Positions 57,387 through 64,000 of a stretch of 64,000 nt of DNA are shown piece by piece. Within the stretch, counting starts at the first letter, position 1; every line of letters starts with the position of its first letter. The translations under genes were made by a program, and so were the position numbers. Under the pieces are notes generated by a model. That model saw nothing but the letters and a program-made list of their open reading frames with translations. It was not told where the DNA came from and did no database searches. Origin of the DNA: Streptomyces glomeratus (lineage in GTDB: Bacteria; Actinomycetota; Actinomycetes; Streptomycetales; Streptomycetaceae); assembly GCF_021462825.1 (NCBI RefSeq), contig NZ_JAKEEB010000025.1, forward strand, positions 31,552 to 95,551, given 5' to 3'.

Positions 57387-58828
57387 GCGACGGCACACAC
57401 CCGGAGGGCCCGCCCGCGGACATCCCGGCCCATCACGGGACGCCGTCCGCCTCCGGGGCGTCCGCCGTGGTGGTCGGCGGGGGACTCGCCGGGATCACGG
57501 CCGCGCTGGCGCTCGCGGACGCCGGTGTGCGGGTCACCCTGCTGGAGGGACGGCCGCGGCTGGGCGGTCTCGCCTTCTCGTTCCACCGGGGCGAGCTGAC
57601 CGTCGACAACGGCCAGCACGTCTATCTGCGCTGCTGCACCGCCTACCGCTGGTTCCTGGACCGCATCGACGCCTCCGCGCTGGCACCCCTGCAGGATCGT
57701 CTCGACGTGCCCGTTCTCGACGCGAACGGCACCCCGGGACGACGGCTCGGCAGACTACGGCGCGACGCGCTGCCCGTACCCCTGCATCTCGGGCGCAGCC
57801 TCGCCACCTACCCCCATCTCTCGCTCGCCGAGCGCGCCAGAGTCGGGCGTGCCGCACTGGCGCTCCGAGCACTGGACCTCGCGGATCCCGCGCTCGATGC
57901 GCAGGACTTCGGCAGCTGGCTGGCCGCGCACGGCCAGTCGGCGCGTGCCGTCGAGGCTCTGTGGGACCTGGTCGGGGTCGCCACCCTCAACGCGGTGGCC
58001 GGCGATGCCTCGCTCGGGCTTGCCGCGATGGTGTTCAGGACGGGTCTGCTGTCCGACCCGGGCGCGGCCGACATCGGCTGGGCGCGCGTCCCGCTGGGCG
58101 AACTGCACGACCGGCTGGCCCGCAAGGCGCTCGACTCCGTGGGCGTCCGTACCGAGGTCCGTACACGCGTCACCTCCATCTCCCCCAACGAAAACGGCGG
58201 CTGGAGCGTTCAGGTTCCCGGCGAGCACATCGAAACCGACGCGGTGGTCCTCGCGGTGCCGCAGGGCGAGGCGCACGATCTGCTGCCCGCCGGAGCCCTC
58301 GACGCCCCCGAGCGGCTGCTGGAGATCGGCACGGCGCCGATCCTCAACGTCCACGTCGTCTACGACCGCAAGGTGCTCGGGTGCCCGTTCTTCGCGGCGC
58401 TCGGCTCCCCGGTGCAGTGGGTCTTCGACCGCACCGAGGCCTCCGGGCTGCGCGAGGGCCAGTACCTCGCGCTGTCCCAGTCGGCCGCCCAGGACGAGAT
58501 CGACGAGCCCGTGTCGGTGCTGCGCGAACGCTATCTCCCGGAACTCGAGCGGCTGTTGCCCGCCGCCCGAGGCGCCGAGGTGAAGGACTTCTTCGTGACC
58601 CGGGAGCGCACGGCGACGTTCGCCCCCTGCCCCGGCGTCGGGCGGCTGCGGCCCGGCGCCCGCACCAAGGCCCCCGGCCTCTACCTGGCCGGAGCGTGGA
58701 CCGCCACCGGGTGGCCCGCGACCATGGAGAGTGCGGTCCGCAGCGGTGTCAGCGCGGCGGGCGCCGCGCTGGTCGCCCTGGGCCGGTCCGGCGCCCACCT
58801 CCCCGACCTCTTCGAGGAGGCGGCATGA
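57383..58828 (+). CDS. hpnE: hydroxysqualene dehydroxylase / squalene-associated desaturase HpnE
   Basis: A 481-aa FAD-dependent amine-oxidase-fold enzyme. The dinucleotide-binding site is VVVGGGLAGITAALALADAGVRVTLLEGRPRLGG (about residues 29-62), followed by the DNGQHVYLRCCTAYRWFLDRI block, and the C-terminal FAD motif LYLAGAWTATGWPATMESAVRSG. It completes squalene synthesis by reducing hydroxysqualene. Start: ATG 57383 in an ATGA overlap. It overlaps the polyprenyl synthase gene by 4 bp. Confidence 0.92.
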   Translation: MSDGTHPEGPPADIPAHHGTPSASGASAVVVGGGLAGITAALALADAGVRVTLLEGRPRLGGLAFSFHRGELTVDNGQHVYLRCCTAYRWFLDRIDASALAPLQDRLDVPVLDANGTPGRRLGRLRRDALPVPLHLGRSLATYPHLSLAERARVGRAALALRALDLADPALDAQDFGSWLAAHGQSARAVEALWDLVGVATLNAVAGDASLGLAAMVFRTGLLSDPGAADIGWARVPLGELHDRLARKALDSVGVRTEVRTRVTSISPNENGGWSVQVPGEHIETDAVVLAVPQGEAHDLLPAGALDAPERLLEIGTAPILNVHVVYDRKVLGCPFFAALGSPVQWVFDRTEASGLREGQYLALSQSAAQDEIDEPVSVLRERYLPELERLLPAARGAEVKDFFVTRERTATFAPCPGVGRLRPGARTKAPGLYLAGAWTATGWPATMESAVRSGVSAAGAALVALGRSGAHLPDLFEEAA

Positions 58829-59967
58829 CCATGAGCGTCCCCACGCACGGAACCGGTTCCCGCACTTCCGGTATCGCAACAAGAGGAGAGACTGTGCCCA
58901 CTGTGCCCCCGGCCGAGACGGCCGCTCGAGAGACCGCGGTGGACGTGTCCGCGCTCCTGGAGCGCGGCCGGACCCTGGCCACCCCGGTGCTGCGGGAGGC
59001 AGTGGACCGCCTGGCACCGCCCATGGACACCGTCGCCGCCTACCACTTCGGCTGGATCGACGCCGAGGGCAACCCCGCGGACGGCGACGGCGGCAAGGCC
59101 GTGCGTCCCGCACTGGCCCTGCTTTCCGCGCAGGCCGCGGGCCGGGACCCCGAGGTGGGCGTGCCCGGCGCGGTCGCGGTGGAGCTGGTGCACAACTTCT
59201 CCCTGCTGCACGACGACCTGATGGACGGCGACGAACAGCGCCGCCACCGCGACACCGTGTGGAAGGTGCACGGCCCCGCGCAGGCCATCCTCGTCGGCGA
59301 CGCGCTGTTCGCCCTGGCCAACGAGGTGCTGCTGGAGCTGGGCACCACGGAGGCCGGGCGCGCCGCCCGGCGTCTGACCACCGCCACCCGGGCCCTGATC
59401 GACGGTCAGGCCCAGGACATCTCCTACGAGCACCGCGACCGCGTCAGCGTCCCGGAGTGCCTGGAGATGGAGGGCAACAAGACCGGCGCACTGCTCGCCT
59501 GCGCCTCCTCCATCGGAGCGGTGCTCGGCGGCGCCGACGACGCGATGGCCGACACCCTGGAGAAGTACGGCTACCACCTCGGTCTCGCCTTCCAGGCCGT
59601 CGACGACCTCCTCGGCATCTGGGGCGACCCGGAGTCAACGGGCAAGCAGACCTGGAGCGATCTGCGTCAGCGCAAGAAGTCCCTGCCGGTCGTGGCCGCA
59701 CTGGCGGCCGGCGGACCCGCCTCCGAGCGGCTCGGCCGGCTGCTCGCGGAGGACGCCAAGAGCAGCGACTTCGAGAACTTCTCCGAGGAGGAGTTCGCCG
59801 CGCGCGCCGCGCTCATCGAGGAGGCGGGCGGCCGCGAGTGGACCGCCCAGGAGGCGCGCCGCCAGCACACGATCGCCGTGGAGGCGCTGGCCTCGGTGCG
59901 GATGCCCCAGGAGGTGCGCTCGCAGTTCACGGCGCTCGCCGACTTCGTCGTCGTACGAAAGAGATGA
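58825..59967 (+). CDS. polyprenyl diphosphate synthase (FPP/GGPP type)
   Basis: A 380-aa trans-prenyltransferase with first Asp-rich motif DDLMD (in ELVHNFSLLHDDLMDGDEQRRHRDTVW) and second DDLLGIWGD (in FQAVDDLLGIWGDPESTGKQTWSDLRQRKKSLPVV). It builds the C15 (or C20) diphosphate from IPP and DMAPP; its place in the hopanoid operon favours farnesyl diphosphate for HpnD. About 60 N-terminal residues before the conserved fold are low-complexity. Start: ATG 58825 in an ATGA overlap; the internal GTG at 58894 (VPTVPPAET), with AGAGGAGA upstream, is an alternative start. Confidence 0.9.
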   Translation: MTMSVPTHGTGSRTSGIATRGETVPTVPPAETAARETAVDVSALLERGRTLATPVLREAVDRLAPPMDTVAAYHFGWIDAEGNPADGDGGKAVRPALALLSAQAAGRDPEVGVPGAVAVELVHNFSLLHDDLMDGDEQRRHRDTVWKVHGPAQAILVGDALFALANEVLLELGTTEAGRAARRLTTATRALIDGQAQDISYEHRDRVSVPECLEMEGNKTGALLACASSIGAVLGGADDAMADTLEKYGYHLGLAFQAVDDLLGIWGDPESTGKQTWSDLRQRKKSLPVVAALAAGGPASERLGRLLAEDAKSSDFENFSEEEFAARAALIEEAGGREWTAQEARRQHTIAVEALASVRMPQEVRSQFTALADFVVVRKR

Positions 59968-60135
59968 TCAGTATCGGTCGAATACACCTCGCGTAGTCGC
60001 CGGCCGGTGCCTCGCCCACTCTCGACCTCGCCCGAGCGGGGGATCCCATGAGCGGACGGGCCCCCATCGCGACGCCCACCGGCCGACGGCGGACCCACAG
60101 CAGCACGACTCGCACGACTGCACGAAGGGGAAGCC

Positions 60136-62136
60136 ATGACAGCGACGACCGACGGAAGCACCGGAGCCCTGCCGCCCCGCGCTGCCTCGGCCAGCGAAAC
60201 CGACGTACCGCTCCCGGAGGCGGCCGGGACGGTCGGCACTCGAGACGCCGCCGAGCGCGCCCTGCGGCGCGCGACGGACTTCCTGCTCGCCAGGCAGGAC
60301 GCCGAGGGCTGGTGGAAGGGCGATCTCGAGACGAACGTCACGATGGACGCCGAGGACCTGCTGCTCCGTCAGTTCCTGGGCATCTCCGACGAGAAGACGA
60401 CCTGGGCCGCAGCCCTGTTCATCCGCGGCGAGCAGCGCGAGGACGGCACCTGGGCCACCTTCTACGGCGGACCCGGTGAGCTGTCCACCACCATCGAGGC
60501 GTACGTCGCCCTGCGCCTGGCCGGAGACGCGCCGGACGCCCCCCACATGGCGAAGGCCGCCGCCTGGATCCGCGACCAGGGCGGCATCGCCGCCTCCCGC
60601 GTCTTCACCCGGATCTGGCTCGCCCTCTTCGGCTGGTGGAAATGGGAGGACCTGCCCGAACTGCCGCCGGAACTCATCTACTTCCCCAAGTGGGCGCCGC
60701 TCAACATCTACGACTTCGGGTGCTGGGCCCGGCAGACGATCGTGCCGCTCACCATCGTCTCCGCGAAACGCCCGGTGCGCCCCGCGCCGTTCCCGCTGGA
60801 CGAACTGCACACCGACCCGAACGACCCCAACCCGGCCAAGGACCTCGCCCCGGTGGCCAGTTGGGACGGCGTGTTCCAGCGGCTCGACAAGGCGCTGCAC
60901 CAGTTCCGCAAGGTCGCCCCGCGCCGGCTGCGCAGGGCCGCGATGAACTCCGCGGCCCGCTGGATCATCGAGCGGCAGGAGAACGACGGCTGCTGGGGCG
61001 GGATCCAGCCGCCCGCGGTGTATTCGGTCATCGCGCTGCATCTGCTCGGCTACGACCTCCAGCACCCCGTGATGCGCGAGGGCATCGCCTCACTGGACCG
61101 TTTCGCCGTATGGCGCGAGGACGGCGCCCGGATGATCGAGGCGTGCCAGTCCCCGGTGTGGGACACCTGCCTCGCGGCCATCGCGCTCGCCGACGCCGGC
61201 CTGCCCGCCGACCATCCGCAACTGGTCAGGGCCGCGGACTGGATGCTCGGCGAGCAGATCGTCCGGCCGGGCGACTGGTCGGTACGGCGCCCCGAACTCA
61301 CGCCGGGCGGCTGGGCGTTCGAGTTCCACAACGACAACTACCCGGACATCGACGACACCGCCGAGGTCGTGCTCGCACTGCGCCGGATCAGCCACCCCGA
61401 CCGGGAGCGCGTCGAGAAGGCCATCGAGCGCGGGGTGCGCTGGAACCTCGGCATGCAGTCCAGGAACGGCGCATGGGGCGCCTTCGACGTCGACAACACC
61501 AGCCCGTTCCCCAACCGGCTGCCGTTCTGCGACTTCGGGGAGGTGATCGACCCGCCCTCGGCCGACGTCACCGCGCACGTCGTGGAGATGCTCGCGGTCG
61601 AGGGGCTCTCCCACGACCCGCGCACCCGTCGTGGCATCGAGTGGCTGCTGGCCGAACAGGAGCCGGACGGCTCGTGGTTCGGGCGCTGGGGCGTCAACTA
61701 CGTCTACGGCACGGGCTCGGTGGTGCCCGCGCTGGTGGCCGCCGGCATCCCCGTCGCGCACCCGGCGATCCGCAGGGCCGTCTCCTGGCTGGAGCGCGTG
61801 CAGAACGACGACGGCGGCTGGGGTGAGGACCTGCGCTCCTATCGCGACGCCCGGGAGTGGAGCGGCCGGGGCACCTCCACCGCCTCGCAGACGGCATGGG
61901 CGCTGCTCGCGCTGCTGGCCGCGGGGGAGGGGGAGGGCAAGGCGGCGGAGCACGGCATCGAGTTCCTCGCCCGGACCCAGAACGAGGACGGCTCCTGGGA
62001 CGAGCCGTACTTCACCGGCACCGGCTTCCCCTGGGACTTCTCCATCAACTACCACCTCTACCGGCAGGTCTTCCCGCTCACCGCGCTCGGCCGCTACATC
62101 CACGGCGAGCCGTTCGCCGGGGCCAAGGCGAGCTGA
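60136..62136 (+). CDS. shc: squalene-hopene cyclase
   Basis: A 666-aa class II terpene cyclase that converts squalene to hopene. The acid motif is DIDDTA (Asp404, Asp406, Asp407), and several QW repeats (QEDAEGWWKG-like QDAEGWWKG, QENDGCWGG, QEPDGSWFGRWG, QNDDGGWGED, QNEDGSWDE) are visible. It is a peripheral membrane protein. Start: ATG 60136 with GAAGGGGAAG about 5-8 nt upstream. A 168-bp gap separates it from the polyprenyl synthase, so an internal promoter is possible. It ends in a TGATG overlap with hpnG. Confidence 0.95.
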   Translation: MTATTDGSTGALPPRAASASETDVPLPEAAGTVGTRDAAERALRRATDFLLARQDAEGWWKGDLETNVTMDAEDLLLRQFLGISDEKTTWAAALFIRGEQREDGTWATFYGGPGELSTTIEAYVALRLAGDAPDAPHMAKAAAWIRDQGGIAASRVFTRIWLALFGWWKWEDLPELPPELIYFPKWAPLNIYDFGCWARQTIVPLTIVSAKRPVRPAPFPLDELHTDPNDPNPAKDLAPVASWDGVFQRLDKALHQFRKVAPRRLRRAAMNSAARWIIERQENDGCWGGIQPPAVYSVIALHLLGYDLQHPVMREGIASLDRFAVWREDGARMIEACQSPVWDTCLAAIALADAGLPADHPQLVRAADWMLGEQIVRPGDWSVRRPELTPGGWAFEFHNDNYPDIDDTAEVVLALRRISHPDRERVEKAIERGVRWNLGMQSRNGAWGAFDVDNTSPFPNRLPFCDFGEVIDPPSADVTAHVVEMLAVEGLSHDPRTRRGIEWLLAEQEPDGSWFGRWGVNYVYGTGSVVPALVAAGIPVAHPAIRRAVSWLERVQNDDGGWGEDLRSYRDAREWSGRGTSTASQTAWALLALLAAGEGEGKAAEHGIEFLARTQNEDGSWDEPYFTGTGFPWDFSINYHLYRQVFPLTALGRYIHGEPFAGAKAS

Positions 62137-62777
62137 TGAGCCGGAAGCCCGACTCGGCCCCGCTGCTGATCGCCTGCGCGCTCGGCATCGAGCACCTCGC
62201 CCTGTGCAGCGGTGACCGCACAGGCGCCGACGGGCCCGTCACACTGCTCCGTACGGGTATGGGGCCCCGGGCGGCGGAACGCTCGGTCCTCCGGGCGCTC
62301 GCCGACCCGGCCCACGCCGGGGCGGCCGTCCTCGCCACGGGGTTCTGTGCGGGGCTGGCCCCCGGTATGCACCCCGGTGATCTGGTCGTCGCCGAGGAGG
62401 CCCGGAACCCGCGCGGCACCACCGCCTGTGTCCGCTCCGACCTGCTCGTCAAGGAGCTTGCGCGCTGCCTCCCGGGGCGCATGGTCCACACCGGACCGCT
62501 CACCGGCTCGGACCACGTCGTCCGTGGTCAGGAACGGTCGGAACTGTTCGCGACCGGAGCGATCGCGGTCGACATGGAGTCCGCGGCCACGCTCCACAGC
62601 GCTGTGCGGACGGGCCCGCGTCCGGTTGCGGCCGTCCGGGTGGTCGTGGACGCTCCAGAACATGAACTCGTCCGGATCGGCACCTTGCGCGGTGGAATAT
62701 CAGCTTTCCGCGTACTGCGTGCCATCCTTCCCGCTTTCTTCGAATGGCACCGATCCTTGCTGCTCCCCAGGAGGTGA
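62136..62777 (+). CDS. hpnG: HpnG-type nucleoside phosphorylase
   Basis: A 213-aa purine-nucleoside-phosphorylase-like protein: LLIACALGIEHLAL at the start, VLATGFCAGLAPGMHPGDLVVAEEA, and VDMESAATLHSA (about residues 146-157), the substrate-ribose-binding MES motif. In hopanoid biosynthesis HpnG removes adenine from adenosylhopane to give ribosylhopane. It overlaps shc by 1 bp, ends 5 bp before hpnH, and is in the expected order. Confidence 0.88.
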   Translation: MSRKPDSAPLLIACALGIEHLALCSGDRTGADGPVTLLRTGMGPRAAERSVLRALADPAHAGAAVLATGFCAGLAPGMHPGDLVVAEEARNPRGTTACVRSDLLVKELARCLPGRMVHTGPLTGSDHVVRGQERSELFATGAIAVDMESAATLHSAVRTGPRPVAAVRVVVDAPEHELVRIGTLRGGISAFRVLRAILPAFFEWHRSLLLPRR

Positions 62778-62782
62778 GCCAG

Positions 62783-63814
62783 ATGGCCATGCCGCTGCGC
62801 CAGTCCATCAAGGTGGCGACGTATCTCTTCGAACAGAAGTTGCGCAGGCGGGACAAGTTTCCGCTCATCGTCGAGCTTGAACCCCTCTTCGCCTGCAATC
62901 TGAAGTGCGAGGGTTGTGGCAAGATCCAGCACCCGGCGGGGGTGCTGAAGCAGCGCATGCCGGTGGCCCAGGCGGTGGGTGCGGTACTGGAGTCGGGTGC
63001 GCCCATGGTGTCGATCGCCGGGGGCGAGCCGTTGATGCACCCGCAGATCGACGAGATCGTGCGGCAGCTGGTGGCGCGCAGGAAGTACGTCTTCCTCTGC
63101 ACCAACGCCATGCTGCTGCGCAAGAAGATGGACGATTTCACGCCGTCGCCGTACTTCGCGTTCGCGGTGCACATCGACGGCCTCCGTGAGCGGCACGACG
63201 AGTCCGTGGCCAAGGAGGGCGTGTTCGACGAGGCCGTGGAGGCCATCAAGGAGGCCAAGCGGCGCGGCTTCCGGGTCACCACCAACTCGACCTTCTTCAA
63301 CACCGACACCCCGCAGACCGTCATCGAGGTGCTCAACTTCCTCAACGACGACCTGAAGGTGGACGAGATGATGATCTCGCCCGCCTACGCCTACGAGAAG
63401 GCGCCCGACCAGGAGCACTTCCTGGGCGTGGAGCAGACCCGTGAGCTGTTCAAGAAGGCCTTCGCGGGCGGCAACCGGCGCCGCTGGCGGCTCAACCACT
63501 CGCCGCTGTTCCTCGACTTCCTCGAGGGCAAGGTCGACTTCCCCTGCACGGCCTGGGCGATCCCGAACTACTCGCTGTTCGGCTGGCAGCGGCCCTGCTA
63601 TCTGATGAGCGACGGGTATGTGCCGACGTACCGGGAACTGATCGAGAAGACCGACTGGGACAAGTACGGCCGCGGCAAGGACCCGCGCTGCGCCAACTGC
63701 ATGGCGCACTGCGGCTACGAGCCCACCGCCGTGCTGGCCACCATGGGCTCCCTCAAGGAGTCCCTGCGCGCCATGCGTGAGACGGTCGCCCAGAACCCCG
63801 GAAACGACGGGTGA
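62783..63814 (+). CDS. hpnH: adenosyl-hopene transferase HpnH (radical SAM)
   Basis: A 343-aa radical SAM enzyme that joins a 5'-deoxyadenosyl group to diploptene/hopene, the first step of hopanoid side-chain extension. The cluster motif CNLKCEGC (Cys38, Cys42, Cys45) is intact; SIAGGEPLMHPQ matches the SAM-binding GGEP motif. A C-terminal CANCMAHCGYE cysteine cluster follows. Start: ATG 62783 with a strong AGGAGGTGAG site about 5-14 nt upstream. Confidence 0.95.
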   Translation: MAMPLRQSIKVATYLFEQKLRRRDKFPLIVELEPLFACNLKCEGCGKIQHPAGVLKQRMPVAQAVGAVLESGAPMVSIAGGEPLMHPQIDEIVRQLVARRKYVFLCTNAMLLRKKMDDFTPSPYFAFAVHIDGLRERHDESVAKEGVFDEAVEAIKEAKRRGFRVTTNSTFFNTDTPQTVIEVLNFLNDDLKVDEMMISPAYAYEKAPDQEHFLGVEQTRELFKKAFAGGNRRRWRLNHSPLFLDFLEGKVDFPCTAWAIPNYSLFGWQRPCYLMSDGYVPTYRELIEKTDWDKYGRGKDPRCANCMAHCGYEPTAVLATMGSLKESLRAMRETVAQNPGNDG

Positions 63815-63818
63815 AGCC

Positions 63819-64000
63819 ATGACCGCCGTTTCCTTGGGCGTCCCCGAGGTACCGGCCCGTCCGATCGCGGAGCGACGCGTGTCGCGGCAGATCCATGTCG
63901 GGCCGGTGGCGGTCGGGGGCGGGGCCCCGGTGTCGGTGCAGTCGATGACGACGACGCGTACGTCGGACATCGGTGCCACGTTGCAGCAGATCGCGGAGCT
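63819..64000 (+). CDS. ispG: IspG/GcpE 4-hydroxy-3-methylbut-2-enyl-diphosphate synthase, partial
   Basis: The frame from ATG 63819 runs to the window edge (60 residues): MTAVSLGVPEVPARPIAERRVSRQIHVGPVAVGGGAPVSVQSMTTTRTSDIGATLQQIAEL. The block RQIHVGPVAVGGGAPVSVQSMTTTRTSD is the conserved IspG N-terminus. IspG is an iron-sulfur enzyme of the MEP pathway, so the hopanoid operon carries its own precursor-supply gene. It starts 4 bp after the hpnH stop. Confidence 0.93.
   Translation, partial: MTAVSLGVPEVPARPIAERRVSRQIHVGPVAVGGGAPVSVQSMTTTRTSDIGATLQQIAE

Overview
The window is high-GC actinobacterial chromosome, almost certainly Streptomyces. Supporting signs are strong third-position GC bias, GTG/TTG starts with GGAG-type ribosome sites, many apparently leaderless genes with a TANNNT box 6-10 nt before the start, a WhiB-type and an SsgA-type developmental protein, rare TTA codons, and a hopanoid operon. 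From memory, gene order from the small laccase at about 11 kb to ispG at 64 kb resembles the S. coelicolor SCO6712-SCO6767 neighbourhood. No rRNA, tRNA or CRISPR array was seen.

1-8.8 kb is accessory. It holds a DUF2510 membrane protein running off the left edge, a LuxR-class (LAL) ATPase that lacks its DNA-binding domain and has a changed Walker A lysine, a TnpB-family RNA-guided nuclease homologue with a frame-broken helix-turn-helix partner, and a rifamycin monooxygenase (rox) preceded by a rifamycin-associated element (RAE). An IclR regulator and a small protein follow.

8.8-27 kb is mixed chromosomal content. It contains a divergent ATP-dependent DNA ligase / LigD-type polymerase pair, small laccase, a LacI regulator, a glyoxalase-like protein, a WhiB protein, an acyl-ACP desaturase with three tandem 15-bp operator-like units, and DDAH. 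A repeat-rich 1.6-kb non-coding block follows, then an ABC-F ribosome-protection gene with an attenuator-like leader, a GPP34 protein, a frameshifted PEP-mutase-like gene, an SsgD-like protein, a secreted beta-propeller, endonuclease V and a saccharopine-dehydrogenase-like protein.

27-47 kb holds a beta-oxidation set (CoA transferase, thiolase, FadB) with a MerR regulator, an amino-acid permease, two secreted peptidases, a second ABC-F ATPase, Tex, an SCO6745-family protein, an enoyl-CoA hydratase, an anti-sigma-type ATPase, IPP isomerase and a deleted galE remnant.

48-55 kb is a tightly overlapping envelope cluster: two CDP-alcohol phosphatidyltransferases, a nucleotidyltransferase, a glycerol-1-phosphate-dehydrogenase-like enzyme, a GT2 glycosyltransferase and a TagGH-type ABC exporter. 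I infer that it makes and exports an unidentified polyol-phosphate or phosphoglycolipid product. A strong terminator separates it from the hopanoid operon (55.3-64 kb): a 21-aa upstream ORF, hpnC, hpnD, a 49-aa DUF6380-type protein, hpnE, a polyprenyl synthase, squalene-hopene cyclase, hpnG, hpnH and the start of ispG. idi at 46.5 kb and ispG at the right edge feed precursor to this pathway.
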